The notes: generated by a model not told the origin, from the letters alone. A stretch of 64,000 nucleotides of DNA from Pseudoxanthomonas sp. SL93 (GCF_026625825.1 NZ_CP113065.1:124001-188000), one strand, 5' to 3'. Positions 10,082-19,166 are shown, numbered from the stretch's first letter. Translations and numbers: made by a program.

Positions 10082-10423
10082 ATGAATCTGCTTGATTTCT
10101 TCATCGCTCCCGCGTTCGCGCAGGCGGCACCCGCGGCCCAGCAGGGCATGGGGGGCTTTGGCCTGCTGATGCCAATCGCCCTGATCGCCATCATGTACTT
10201 CCTGATGATCCGTCCGCAGATGAAGCGCGCCAAGGAACACCGCGCCATGCTGGACAAGCTGTCCAAGGGCGACGAAGTCATCACCTCCGGCGGCATCGCC
10301 GGCGTGGTCACCGACATCGGCGACAACTTCATCACCGTCGAAGTGGCCGACAACGTGCGCCTGCGCGTGCAGAAGGCCGCCGTGGGCAACGTGCTGCCGA
10401 AAGGCACGCTGAAGTCCGCCTGA
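10082..10423 (+). CDS. yajC: Preprotein translocase accessory subunit YajC
   Basis: The protein of about 113 residues has one membrane segment (GFGLLMPIALIAIMYFLMI) followed by RPQMKRAKEHRAMLDKLSKGDEVITSGGIAGVV, the conserved cytoplasmic part of YajC. YajC joins SecD and SecF in the complex that assists protein export through SecYEG. The ATG at 10082 gives the usual MNLLDFF beginning; an in-frame ATG at 10070 would add four residues. secD starts 59 bases downstream. The 131-base gap from tgt holds CATAAT at 10041-10046, a possible -10, but no clear -35. Confidence 0.92.
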   Translation: MNLLDFFIAPAFAQAAPAAQQGMGGFGLLMPIALIAIMYFLMIRPQMKRAKEHRAMLDKLSKGDEVITSGGIAGVVTDIGDNFITVEVADNVRLRVQKAAVGNVLPKGTLKSA

Positions 10424-10482
10424 TCCCATCCCCGTAACCTCTGCTGAGCGCATGCCCGCACGGGCGTGCGCGGGTCGCCCCG

Positions 10483-12381
10483 ATGCTTGAATTCCCGCGC
10501 TGGAAATATGTCCTGATCCTCGTCGTCGTGCTGGCCAGCGCGCTGTATGCGCTGCCCAACATCTACCCGCAGGATCCTTCCGTACAGATCACCGCCAACC
10601 GCGGCTTCGCCATCGACGCCGCCCTGCGCGGCCGTGTCGACGCGGCGCTGAAGTCCGCCGGCGTGCAGGCCAAGGAAGTGGACACGGAGACCGGCAGCAT
10701 GCTGGTGCGCCTGCCCAGCCTGGATGCGCAGACCAAGGCCAACGACGCGCTGCGGCAGGCACTGGGCGAGGACTACCTGGTGGCGCTGAACCTGGCGTCG
10801 ACCGTGCCGGACTGGCTGGGCAACGTGGGCGCACGCCCGATGGTGCAGGGCCTGGACCTGCAGGGCGGCGTGCACTTCGTGCTGCAGGTCGACCAGAAGG
10901 CGGCGCTGGACAAGCGTGTGGAATCCTACGTGGAAGACACCCGCGTCACCCTGCGCGACAAGCGCATCAAGTACCAGTCGGTGGAGCGTCGTCCGAACAA
11001 CACCATCGTGGTGACGCTGGCCGAAGGCGAGGACCTGCAGGCCGCGCAGAAGGCGCTGGCGGAAACGCTGAGCTCGCGCAGCAACAATGCCACCGCGCTG
11101 ACGGGCGGCACCAGCCTGACCTACCAGGCGCTCGGCAACGTGATCACCATCGGCCTGCCCGAGAGCGAGCTTGAGCAGATCGCCGGCGATGCGATCGAGC
11201 AGAACCTCACCACGCTGCGCAACCGCGTCAACGAGATCGGCGTGTCCGAGCCCATCATCCAGCGCCAGGGCAACGACCGCGTGGTCGTGCAGCTGCCGGG
11301 CGTCCAGGACACGGCCGAGGCCAAGCGCCTGATCGGTGCCACCGCGACGCTGGAGTTCCGCGCCGTGGTGGAAGGCAATGCCGCCGATGCGGTGGCCAGC
11401 GGGAACATTCCGCCGGAAGCCAAGGTGTTCTACCTGCGTGACCCCGGGCTGGACGGCAAGCCGGTGCCGGTGCTGCTCAACAAGCGCGTGCTAGCCTCCG
11501 GCGATGAGATGGTCAACGCGCGCGTCGGCGTGGACCAGAACGGCCTGCCCGCCGTGGACGTCACCCTCAACAACATCGCCGGCCAGCGCATGTTCGACTA
11601 CACCAGCGCCAACGTCGGCAAGCTGATGTCGGTGGTGTACATCGAGCGCGTGCCGCAGGTGACGGTGGTGGACGGCAAGGAAATCCGCACCGTGCGCGTG
11701 CGCGAGGAAGCCCTGTCGCCGACCCGCATCGCGGGCGTGTTCGGCAAGAACTTCCAGACCACCGGCCTGGAGAAGACCGAGGCCGACAACCTGGCCAAGC
11801 TGCTGCGCGCCGGTTCGCTGGCCGCGCCGATGGACTTCATCGAAGAGCGCGTGGTCGGCCCCAGCCTGGGCGCCGAAAACGTCAAGCGCGGTACGCAGGC
11901 GGTGATGTACTCGTTCCTGTTCGCGCTGGCGTTCTTCCTGGTCTACTACCGCATGTTCGGCCTGATCACCTGCATCGCGCTGCTGCTGAACCTGGTGATG
12001 GTGGTCTCGGTGATGTCGCTGTTCGGCGCCACCATGACCTTGCCCGGCTTCGCCGGCCTGGCGTTGACCATCGGCATGTCGGTGGACGCCAACGTGCTGA
12101 TCAACGAACGCATACGCGAAGAGCTGCGTGCGGGGGTGCCGCCCCAGGCGGCCATCGCCACCGGCTACGACAAGGCGTCGGGCACCATCTTCGACTCCAA
12201 CATGACCGCATTGCTGGCCGGTGTGGCGCTGTACGCGTTCGGCACGGGCCCGCTGAAGGGTTTCGCGGTGACCATGGTCATCGGCATCCTGACCTCGGTG
12301 TTCACTGCAGTCACCGTTTCGCGCGGCATCGCCACCCTGATCTACGGTGGCCGTCGCAAGCTGAAGTCCCTGGCCATCTGA
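10483..12381 (+). CDS. secD: Protein translocase subunit SecD
   Basis: The 632-residue product has the SecD plan: one N-terminal membrane segment (YVLILVVVLASALYALPNIY), a large periplasmic region with GLDLQGGVHFVLQVD, and a C-terminal block of five membrane segments including GLALTIGMSVDANVLINERIREEL and DKASGTIFDSNMTALLAG. SecD with SecF uses the proton gradient to pull secreted proteins across the inner membrane. The length is normal for the family. It lies between yajC and secF in a standard operon. Confidence 0.96.
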   Translation: MLEFPRWKYVLILVVVLASALYALPNIYPQDPSVQITANRGFAIDAALRGRVDAALKSAGVQAKEVDTETGSMLVRLPSLDAQTKANDALRQALGEDYLVALNLASTVPDWLGNVGARPMVQGLDLQGGVHFVLQVDQKAALDKRVESYVEDTRVTLRDKRIKYQSVERRPNNTIVVTLAEGEDLQAAQKALAETLSSRSNNATALTGGTSLTYQALGNVITIGLPESELEQIAGDAIEQNLTTLRNRVNEIGVSEPIIQRQGNDRVVVQLPGVQDTAEAKRLIGATATLEFRAVVEGNAADAVASGNIPPEAKVFYLRDPGLDGKPVPVLLNKRVLASGDEMVNARVGVDQNGLPAVDVTLNNIAGQRMFDYTSANVGKLMSVVYIERVPQVTVVDGKEIRTVRVREEALSPTRIAGVFGKNFQTTGLEKTEADNLAKLLRAGSLAAPMDFIEERVVGPSLGAENVKRGTQAVMYSFLFALAFFLVYYRMFGLITCIALLLNLVMVVSVMSLFGATMTLPGFAGLALTIGMSVDANVLINERIREELRAGVPPQAAIATGYDKASGTIFDSNMTALLAGVALYAFGTGPLKGFAVTMVIGILTSVFTAVTVSRGIATLIYGGRRKLKSLAI

Positions 12382-12395
12382 CGGGAGAGACAGAC

Positions 12396-13379
12396 ATGAG
12401 CCTTTTCCCGTTGCAACTGATCCCCAGCAACACCAACTTCAACTTCATGCGCGTGCGCTGGGTGTCGATCGCGATCGCGGTCGCGCTGACGCTGGCGGCG
12501 ATCGGCGCCATTGCCGTGAAGAAGTTCAACTTCGCGCTGGATTTCACCGGCGGCACGGTGGTCGAACTGCGCTTCGAGACGCCGCCAGACGTGGATGGCG
12601 TGCGCGAGCGGCTGCAAGCCGCCGGCTACGGCAGCGCGCAGGTGCAGACCTTCGGTACCGGCAGTGACCTGCTGGTGCGCCTGCAGCCGCGCGAGGACGC
12701 AGGCACCGCCGTGGGTGCCGCAGGCGCCGAAGCCAGCAACCGCACCGCCGAGGATGTCGTGCGCCTGGCCTCCACGGAAGGCAACAAGGCCAAGGTGATG
12801 CGCAGCGAGTTCGTCGGCCCGCAGGTCGGCAAGGAACTGGCGTTGAACGGCCTGTATACCCTGCTGTTCGTGGTGGTGGGCTTCCTGATCTACATCGGCT
12901 TCCGCTTCGAATGGAAGTTCGCGATTTCGGCCATCGTCACGACCCTGGCGGACGTGCTGATCGTGGCGGGCTTCTTCGCCTTCTCCGGCATCGAGTTCGA
13001 CCTGACCATCCTGGCCGGCCTGCTGTCGGTGATGGGCTTCTCGATCAACGACAAGATCGTGGTTTTCGACCGCGTGCGCGAGAACTTCCGCAACCTGCGT
13101 GCCGAGCCGATGGAGATCCTCAACCGCTCGATCAACCAGACGCTGTCGCGCACCATCATCACGTCGTTCGTGGCCTTCCTGACCGTGCTGGCGCTGTACC
13201 TGTACGGCGGCGGTTCGCTGGAAGGCATGGCGCTGTCGCAGATGATCGGCATCGTGCTGGGCACCATCTCCTCGATCTTCGTGGCGTGCCCGCTGCTGAC
13301 CATCGGCTTCCTGGCCGTCAGCAAGCAGGACCTGATGCCCAAGGCCAAGGACGAGGCGGCGCTGGCGCGTCGCCCGTAA
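12396..13379 (+). CDS. secF: Protein translocase subunit SecF
   Basis: The 327-residue protein starts 15 bases after secD. It has an N-terminal membrane segment, the periplasmic FALDFTGGTVVELRFE signature, VGPQVGKELALNGL and the SecF C-terminal core with GFSINDKIVVFDRVRENFR and NQTLSRTIITSF. It forms a complex with SecD and YajC at the inner membrane and drives late steps of export. A strong terminator follows within 25 bases, closing the operon. Confidence 0.96.
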   Translation: MSLFPLQLIPSNTNFNFMRVRWVSIAIAVALTLAAIGAIAVKKFNFALDFTGGTVVELRFETPPDVDGVRERLQAAGYGSAQVQTFGTGSDLLVRLQPREDAGTAVGAAGAEASNRTAEDVVRLASTEGNKAKVMRSEFVGPQVGKELALNGLYTLLFVVVGFLIYIGFRFEWKFAISAIVTTLADVLIVAGFFAFSGIEFDLTILAGLLSVMGFSINDKIVVFDRVRENFRNLRAEPMEILNRSINQTLSRTIITSFVAFLTVLALYLYGGGSLEGMALSQMIGIVLGTISSIFVACPLLTIGFLAVSKQDLMPKAKDEAALARRP

Positions 13380-13400
13380 GCAGGCCGGTCATCGGTAAAG

Positions 13401-13429
13401 AAAAAGGCCGCGCATTGCGCGGCCTTTTT
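13401..13429 (+). terminator. Rho-independent terminator after secF
   Basis: GGCCGCGC (13406-13413) pairs with GCGCGGCC (13417-13424) around ATT, preceded by five A and followed by TTTTTC. It ends the yajC-secD-secF operon. Confidence 0.88.
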
Positions 13430-13450
13430 CTTGGGCGGCTTTCATTCCGG

Positions 13451-13588
13451 TGTGGGGGCGACGCAAGTCGCGACGGCAATGGTGGCGTCATTGCAAAGGC
13501 ATTGACGCTACGATCGCCCTGGTCCGAAAGGATGTTGTCGGTGCCTTGGACGTATCGGGTACGACGTCGCGACTTGCGTCGCTCCCAC
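13451..13588. repeat. Long-armed inverted repeat of the GTGGGAGCGACG family
   Basis: The left arm at about 13452-13474 (GTGGGGGCGACGCAAGTCGC, continuing GAC) is mirrored at 13566-13588 with 22 of 23 positions identical. Each arm is itself partly palindromic (GCGACGCAAGTCGC). About 91 bases with no gene lie between. The same arm occurs at 18451 and 50247, so this is an interspersed REP-like element lying between converging genes. Confidence 0.75.
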
Positions 13589-13617
13589 GCCCGGCATCCC
13601 GTGCCACATGCCCTGGC

Positions 13618-14439
13618 TCAGCCGTTGAACGCGGCCGCGTAGCCCGAAGCGACGATGCTCTTCTGCAATGCCTCGGCGACCTTGAGGTTGCCGGCCACGA
13701 TCTGGCGCGACAGGGCGGTACGGCCATCGATGCGGGTCAGGGCGGCGCCGCGGAAGTCGCAGACCTTGCCACCCGCCTCGCGCACCAGCAGCACGCCGGC
13801 GGCGATGTCCCAGTCCTTCACGCCGGCTTCGAAGTACGCGTCCGAGCGGCCGCAGGCCACGTAGGCCAGGTCGAGCGCGGCCGAACCGGTACGGCGGATG
13901 TCCTCGGCATGCACCAGCAGTTCGCGCACGCATTCCAGCTGCGCGCCGGCACGGGCGCGCTCGCGCGGGGGGAAGCCGGTGGTGATGACGGTGCCGACCA
14001 GGTCCTTGCGCTCGGCCACCCGGATGCGGCGCTCGTTGAGCTGCGCGCCGGCGCCGCGGCTGGCGGTGAACAGGTCGTTGCGCAGCGGGTCGAAGATCAC
14101 CGCGTCGGTGGGCTCGCCGTTGTCCACCAGCGCGATGGACACGCAGTAGTGGGGGAAGCCGCGCAGGTAGTTGCTGGTGCCATCCAGCGGGTCGATCACG
14201 AAGGTGTAGCGGCCGTTGATCTGGGCACCGCTTTCCTCGCCGACGAACCCGTAGTCGGGGTAGGCGCGGCGCAATTCCTTGATGATGACCTTCTCGGCGT
14301 CCGAGTCGACTTCGCTGGCATAGTCCATCCGCTCCTTCTGCACCACGTTCAGCGCGTCCAGCTTGTTGATGCTGCGCAACAGCACGTTGCCTGCCAGGCG
14401 GGCAGCCTTGACCATGACGGTGACGACGGGCTTCTGCAT
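13618..14439 (-). CDS. suhB: Inositol monophosphatase family protein SuhB
   Basis: The 273-residue protein carries the inositol monophosphatase signatures [22 protein letters not shown] (metal-binding Asp residues) and [16 protein letters not shown]. Members hydrolyse myo-inositol phosphates, and E. coli SuhB also takes part in rRNA transcription antitermination. ATG 14439 gives the family start [17 protein letters not shown]; the frame is open upstream to 14526 but that stretch resembles promoter sequence. It is divergent from trmJ. If the phytase locus yields inositol phosphates, this enzyme could act on the last one, but that link is speculative. Confidence 0.92.
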   Translation of the reverse strand: MQKPVVTVMVKAARLAGNVLLRSINKLDALNVVQKERMDYASEVDSDAEKVIIKELRRAYPDYGFVGEESGAQINGRYTFVIDPLDGTSNYLRGFPHYCVSIALVDNGEPTDAVIFDPLRNDLFTASRGAGAQLNERRIRVAERKDLVGTVITTGFPPRERARAGAQLECVRELLVHAEDIRRTGSAALDLAYVACGRSDAYFEAGVKDWDIAAGVLLVREAGGKVCDFRGAALTRIDGRTALSRQIVAGNLKVAEALQKSIVASGYAAAFNG

Positions 14440-14534
14440 GCGAACGGACCTCGGACAGGCGTAGGGTGGGGCGAACAAGTGGAAAAGAGCAGCACGGCGC
14501 AGAGGCCGGCCCGCGCAGTTTACCATTTACCCCC

Positions 14535-15329
14535 ATGAATACGCCTGATTCCCCCCTGATTCCCTCGTTCGCGCCCGTGGCGGCGCGCCTGCGCATCGTT
14601 CTGGTCGGCACCCAGCACCCGGGCAACATCGGCGCCGCCGCGCGCGCGCTGAAGACCATGGGGCTGTCCCGGCTGGTGCTGGTGGCGCCGGAAGACTACC
14701 CGGCCGAGGAAGCCTTCCGCCGCGCCGCCGGTGCCGACGACCTGCTGGGTGATGCGCAGGTGGTGGCGACCCTGGCGGACGCCGTATCCGACTGCCACTT
14801 CGTGATGGGCTGCACCGCCCGCAGCCGGCGCGTGGCGCTGGAAGAACATGCACCACGCCAGGCCGGCGAACGGGCGGTCCATGCCGCCGCGCAGGGCGGG
14901 GAAGTCGCGCTGGTGTTCGGCCGTGAACGCACGGGACTCACCAACGAGGAACTGCAGCTCTGCCACGCCGCCGTGCATATCCCGGCCAACCCGGACTACA
15001 GCTCGCTCAACCTTGCCGCCGCCGTGCAGGTGCTGGCCTACGAACTGCGGCTGGCGCTGCTGGCGCTTCAGCAGGCGCCGGTCCCCGAGGCGCCACACCC
15101 AGACGAGGCGCCCGCCAGCCATGAACACCTCGAAGGCTTCTTCGCGCAGCTTGGCGACACGCTCGACGCGATCGACTTCCACAAGGGCCGTACGCCCGAC
15201 TCCGCCATGCGCAAACTGCGCCGGCTGTACCTGCGCGCGAACCTGAACGAGCAGGAGGTGCGCCTGCTGCGGGGCATCCTGGCCGACGCACAGCGCATGG
15301 CCCGGCTGGCGCGTGGTCCGGCAGCCTGA
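14535..15329 (+). CDS. trmJ: tRNA (cytidine/uridine-2'-O-)-methyltransferase TrmJ
   Basis: The 264-residue protein has the SPOUT methyltransferase features of TrmJ: RIVLVGTQHPGNIGAAARALKTMGL at the start, LVFGRERTGLTNEEL, and HIPANPDYSSLNLAAAVQVLAYELRLA forming the AdoMet-binding knot. A C-terminal helical extension of about 70 residues matches the dimer extension of the family. TrmJ methylates the ribose of nucleotide 32 in several tRNAs. ATG 14535 is the family-typical start (MNTPDS). It is divergent from suhB with a 95-base shared promoter region. Confidence 0.92.
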   Translation: MNTPDSPLIPSFAPVAARLRIVLVGTQHPGNIGAAARALKTMGLSRLVLVAPEDYPAEEAFRRAAGADDLLGDAQVVATLADAVSDCHFVMGCTARSRRVALEEHAPRQAGERAVHAAAQGGEVALVFGRERTGLTNEELQLCHAAVHIPANPDYSSLNLAAAVQVLAYELRLALLALQQAPVPEAPHPDEAPASHEHLEGFFAQLGDTLDAIDFHKGRTPDSAMRKLRRLYLRANLNEQEVRLLRGILADAQRMARLARGPAA

Positions 15330-15391
15330 ATCACTGTCCCCGAATCACGTTTTCCGATAGTCTGCCGGCATTGTTTCGGGGGCCTAGATCG

Positions 15392-16321
15392 TTGCGTACA
15401 ACCTGGATCAGCTTGGCGCTGGCCCTGATCGGCGCGGCCATGTTTCCCGCCAGCATCGCCCCCGCCAATGCCGCGGGCGATGGTCAGGTCCTGGTGCTGG
15501 GACGCATCAGCGACGACCCCAAGGCGCACTACGAACAGCTCAAGCCGCTGCTGGACTACGTGGTCCCGCGCATGCGCGATGTCGGCATCACCGAAGGCCG
15601 CATCCTGATGGCGCGTGATGCGCAGCAGATGAACAGCTACCTGCGCCGCGGCCGCGTGGACTGGGTCACCGAGACCGCCGGTACCGGCATGCGGCTGCAG
15701 GAACGTGCCGGGGCCCGTCCGCTGCTGCTGACCGAGCGCGGTGGCGTCAGCCGCTACCATGGCGTGTTCTTCGTGCGCCGCGACAGCGGCCTGGAACGGC
15801 TGGAAGACCTCAAGGGCCGTACGGTCGCCTTCCAGAACACCGCTTCCACCAGTGCCTACTTCGCCCCCTCCGTGGCCCTGCTGGATGCCGGCCAGCGCCT
15901 CGAGATCCTGCTGTCGCCGATGGATCGCCCGGCGCAGGACTCGGTCGGCTACGTGTTCGCGCGTTCCGAGCTGAACATCGCCGCGTGGGTGCACAAGCGC
16001 CTGGTCGATGCCGGCGTGGTCAGCAACCTGGACTGGGACGACGCTCGCCGGATGCCGCCCTCCTTCCGGCGCGATTTCCGCGTGATCCACGAAACCCAGG
16101 ATTTCCCCCGCGCGCTGGAGATGGTGCGCGGCGACCTGGATCCGCGGGTCGAGGCACGCCTGCGCGAAGTCCTGCTCGAAGCCGCCAGCGATCCCGCGGC
16201 GCGCGAAGCCTTGAACACCTTCTTCCGCACCACCCGTTTCCTGCCGGTGGATCCCGTATCGCAGCAGGCGCTCGACCAGCTGCGCCGGGGCGTCACCCGC
16301 GTGCGCGAGCAGGTCGAATGA
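15392..16321 (+). CDS. PhnD-like periplasmic substrate-binding protein
   Basis: This protein of about 309 residues has a signal peptide (MRTTWISLALALIGAAMF, ending ANA) and then a fold matching the phosphate/phosphonate (PhnD-like) solute-binding family: LVLGRISDDPKAHYEQLKPLLDYV, DWVTETAGTGMRLQERAG, GLERLEDLKGRTVAFQNTASTSAYFAP. No ABC permease or ATPase genes are nearby. Its stop overlaps the ATG of a GGDEF-EAL membrane protein by four bases, so it more likely acts as a periplasmic sensor passing ligand state to that enzyme. The start is uncertain: TTG 15392 has GGGGG suitably upstream, and an in-frame TTG exists at 15371. Confidence 0.78.
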   Translation: MRTTWISLALALIGAAMFPASIAPANAAGDGQVLVLGRISDDPKAHYEQLKPLLDYVVPRMRDVGITEGRILMARDAQQMNSYLRRGRVDWVTETAGTGMRLQERAGARPLLLTERGGVSRYHGVFFVRRDSGLERLEDLKGRTVAFQNTASTSAYFAPSVALLDAGQRLEILLSPMDRPAQDSVGYVFARSELNIAAWVHKRLVDAGVVSNLDWDDARRMPPSFRRDFRVIHETQDFPRALEMVRGDLDPRVEARLREVLLEAASDPAAREALNTFFRTTRFLPVDPVSQQALDQLRRGVTRVREQVE

Positions 16322-18438
16322 AGCCCCTGCGCTTCGGCCTGCAGGCACGCTTCCTGGTCGCGATGGCGATCATGCTGGCCGTGGTCATCGCCTTGCTGGC
16401 CACGCTGCTGCACAGGCAGAAGGTGATGCAGGCGGAGGTGGCGGAACTGGGCCGCGACGCCATGCACGGCATGGTCGAGGACAGCCTGCGCCGCCACGGC
16501 GAAGCCACGGTGGACCAGCTGGCCGATGCGCTGGCCAATCCGCTGTACTACTTCGACCTGGACGCGATGGGCAGCATCGTCCGTTCCGCGCAGAAAGAGC
16601 CTGACGTCAGCTACATCCTGGTGTACGACCCGCAGGGCCGCATCATCCACGACGGCAGTGCCGACATCGCGGTCTATGGCCAGCCGATGACCGATCCGCT
16701 GGCCTACGAGGCCATCAATGCGCAGCGGATGCACACGCAGTGGTCGGAACAGATCGTGGACGTGTCCGAGCCGATCATGGTCGGCTCGCAGCGCATCGGC
16801 GGGGTGCGCGTGGGGTATTCGGTCGCTTCGGTGCGCGCCTACGAGGACAAGGCCATCAACGCCGCGCGTGAACGCTTGAACGAACTGGGCGCGCGCCACT
16901 TGGGCTGGGTGGCGCTGCTGCTGCTGGCACTGGTGGGGGCCTGCGTGGCCATCATCCTGTACGTGCAGCGCACGCTGGTGCGCCCGGTCCGCCAGCTTGC
17001 ACAGGCGGCGCACGCCATCGAAGTGGGCAACTACAACGCCGAACGCCTGGTCAGCGCGCGCCAGGACGAAGTCGGCGAGCTGGTGCGTGCGTTCGGCACG
17101 ATGAGCGACAGCATCGCGCGGCACGACCGCGACGTGCGCCGCATGGCGTATACCGATTCGCTGACCGGCCTGACCAACCGCCTGGCCTTCCGCGAAAGCC
17201 TGGACCACCGCCTGATGATGCTGCGCGGCGCCGGCCGCCAACTGGCGCTGCTGTTCGCCGACATCGACGACTTCAAGCGCGTCAACGACACGCTGGGACA
17301 CGAGGCCGGCGACGAAGTGCTGCAGCAGTTCGCGCACCGCATCCGCGATGCGGTGGAACTGATGGGCGGGGACGACGCGTTGCTGGCGCGCTTCGGCGGC
17401 GACGAGTTCGTCATCCTGATCCAGGACGGCGACGTGCGCAGCAGTGCGACGCGCCTGGCCGAGAAGCTGGTGGCGGAACTGGGGCGGCCGATCGTGGTGC
17501 AGGACCGCCAGGTGTTCCTGGGGACGTCCATCGGCATCACCCTGTTCCCCGAGGACGCATCCGGCGCCACCGCGCTGATGAAGAATGGCGACATCGCCAT
17601 GTACCAGGCCAAGGTGGCCGGCAAGAACTGCTACCGCTTCTACAGCCGCGCGATGGACCAGGCGGTGGAGCGTCGCGTACGCATGGAACAGGAGCTGCGC
17701 GGCGCGTGGGAACGCGGCGAACTGAGCCTGCTGTACCAGCCGGTGTTCCGCCTGGCCGACAGCAAGATCATCGGCGCCGAAGCGCTGCTGCGCTGGCAGC
17801 ATCCGGAACTGGGCATGGTGGCGCCATCGGTGTTCATCGACGTGGCCGAGCAGAGCGGGCTGATCGAAACCATCGGCCCCCGCGTGCTGCGCGCCGCCTG
17901 TGCCGCCGCCGCCCGCTGGAGCACCGATCGCGACGCGCTTGACCAGTTGTTCGTATCGGTCAACGTGTCGCCGCGCCAGCTGCGCAGCGGCGACCTGCCG
18001 GACGTGGTGGCCGAATGCCTGCGCGACACCGGCTTGGCCGCCTCGCGCCTGCACCTGGAACTGACCGAAACCGCGGTGATCAGCGACGAAGCGCATGCCA
18101 GTGCGCTGCTGGCCACGCTGCACCGTACTGGCGTGAAGGTGTGGCTGGACGATTTCGGCACCGGCTTCTCAGGCCTGAGCCACCTGCGCCGCGTGCCGGT
18201 GGATGGCGTGAAGATCGACCGCAGCTTCATCGCCGACATGCTGCGTGATCCCGACGACCTGGCACTGACCACGGCCATCATCGCGATGGCGCACTCGCTG
18301 GGCATCACGGTGGTCGCCGAAGGCGTGGAGAAGGAAGGCCAGTTCAACCTGCTGCGCGAGCGTGGCTGCGACCTGGCGCAGGGCTACTGGCTGGGTTACC
18401 CGGTCACCGCCGCCGAGTTCGCGCAGCTGGTGACCTGA
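16318..18438 (+). CDS. Membrane GGDEF-EAL protein with periplasmic sensor region
   Basis: The 706-residue product has a membrane segment at about 10-31, a periplasmic domain of about 160 residues, a second segment near 198-218, a HAMP linker (LVRPVRQLAQAAHAIEVGNY), a GGDEF domain with intact RFGGDEF near residue 360, and an EAL domain with EALLRW near 488, NVSPRQL, ELTETAV, DDFGTGFSGLSHLRR near 611, KIDRSFI and EGVE. The EAL metal and catalytic residues look intact, so phosphodiesterase activity on cyclic-di-GMP is likely. The cyclase motif is also intact, but the RxxD inhibitory site normally nine residues before GGDEF is absent. ATGA overlap with the PhnD-like gene implies joint function. 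Confidence 0.9.
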   Translation: MKPLRFGLQARFLVAMAIMLAVVIALLATLLHRQKVMQAEVAELGRDAMHGMVEDSLRRHGEATVDQLADALANPLYYFDLDAMGSIVRSAQKEPDVSYILVYDPQGRIIHDGSADIAVYGQPMTDPLAYEAINAQRMHTQWSEQIVDVSEPIMVGSQRIGGVRVGYSVASVRAYEDKAINAARERLNELGARHLGWVALLLLALVGACVAIILYVQRTLVRPVRQLAQAAHAIEVGNYNAERLVSARQDEVGELVRAFGTMSDSIARHDRDVRRMAYTDSLTGLTNRLAFRESLDHRLMMLRGAGRQLALLFADIDDFKRVNDTLGHEAGDEVLQQFAHRIRDAVELMGGDDALLARFGGDEFVILIQDGDVRSSATRLAEKLVAELGRPIVVQDRQVFLGTSIGITLFPEDASGATALMKNGDIAMYQAKVAGKNCYRFYSRAMDQAVERRVRMEQELRGAWERGELSLLYQPVFRLADSKIIGAEALLRWQHPELGMVAPSVFIDVAEQSGLIETIGPRVLRAACAAAARWSTDRDALDQLFVSVNVSPRQLRSGDLPDVVAECLRDTGLAASRLHLELTETAVISDEAHASALLATLHRTGVKVWLDDFGTGFSGLSHLRRVPVDGVKIDRSFIADMLRDPDDLALTTAIIAMAHSLGITVVAEGVEKEGQFNLLRERGCDLAQGYWLGYPVTAAEFAQLVT

Positions 18439-18450
18439 AGCGGTTCCCTT

Positions 18451-18520
18451 GTGGGAGCGACGTAAGTCGCGAGCTTTCCGGGCGGTACAGGTGCGTCATC
18501 GCGACTTACGTCGCTCCCAC
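18451..18520. repeat. Perfect inverted repeat of the GTGGGAGCGACG family
   Basis: The 22-base arm beginning GTGGGAGCGACGTAAGTCGC at 18451 is repeated exactly in reverse complement at 18499-18520, with a 26-base loop. It lies between two converging genes, where it could act as transcription end or mRNA stabiliser. It is the best-preserved copy of the family in this window. Confidence 0.8.
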
Positions 18521-18541
18521 ACTTCCATCTTCTGCGGGAAC

Positions 18542-19165
18542 TCAGAACCAGCGCGCGAACAGCTGCGTCAGCGATTCGACCAGGTTGCCTGACAGGAAGC
18601 CGAACACGACGATGGCGATGCCGCCTGAGATCCATGCGACCAGCAGCAGTGCGCCATCGCGCTCCAGCAGTGCCAAAGCGAACAGCAGCAGCAGGATGCC
18701 GAACACGTAGTTGGTGAAGGGGATCGGCAGTGCCAGCAGCAGGCCCAGCAGAATCAGCAGCAGGCCGGTGAAGCTGAGGGCGATGCGGTTGTCCAGGAAG
18801 GCCGCCATGCGCGGGCGCACCAGTTTCTCCAGCCGGCGCAACCACGGCGCCATGCGCTGCCGGAAGCGCATCATCGAGCTGCGGTGCGGGCCACGGCGGG
18901 CCAGGAACCGCGGTAGCCACAGCTTGCGCATGCCCAGCAGCAGCTGCGCGCCGACCAGGATCACCATCGGGCCACCGATCGCGCCACCGACGCCCGGCAC
19001 CGGGATGAAGGCCGGCAGTACGCCCAGGAACAACAGCATGCCGAAGGCGGCAGGGCCGAAGTCCTTCAGCAGGTCGCCCAGGCGCAGCACATCGTCGGGA
19101 TTGCCGGTGGCGAAGCCATCGAGCAGGGCGACCGTGCTCGTGTGGGTGGTTGCGTCGGCGGTCAT
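18542..19165 (-). CDS. ExoD-like membrane protein
   Basis: The 207-residue protein matches the exopolysaccharide-synthesis ExoD family: FGMLLFLGVLPAFIPVPGVGGAIGGPMVILVGAQLLLG at the N-terminal half and several later membrane segments (LSFTGLLLILLGLLLALPIPF, GALLLVAWISGGIAIVVFGFL). The biochemical role of ExoD proteins is poorly defined; the name comes from rhizobial exopolysaccharide mutants. ATG 19165 is one base from the stop of the upstream CorC-like gene, so the two are an operon and probably translationally coupled. The frame is open further upstream but inside that gene. Confidence 0.8.
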   Translation of the reverse strand: MTADATTHTSTVALLDGFATGNPDDVLRLGDLLKDFGPAAFGMLLFLGVLPAFIPVPGVGGAIGGPMVILVGAQLLLGMRKLWLPRFLARRGPHRSSMMRFRQRMAPWLRRLEKLVRPRMAAFLDNRIALSFTGLLLILLGLLLALPIPFTNYVFGILLLLFALALLERDGALLLVAWISGGIAIVVFGFLSGNLVESLTQLFARWF

Positions 19166-19166
19166 G

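Noticed and set aside
15330..15391. Pho box before the PhnD-like gene
   Set aside because: CTGTCC and similar words occur but no two half-sites are at 11-bp spacing, so no site is claimed.
15949..18123. 724-codon minus-strand frame
   Set aside because: Antisense to the PhnD-like and GGDEF-EAL genes and without recognisable domains.
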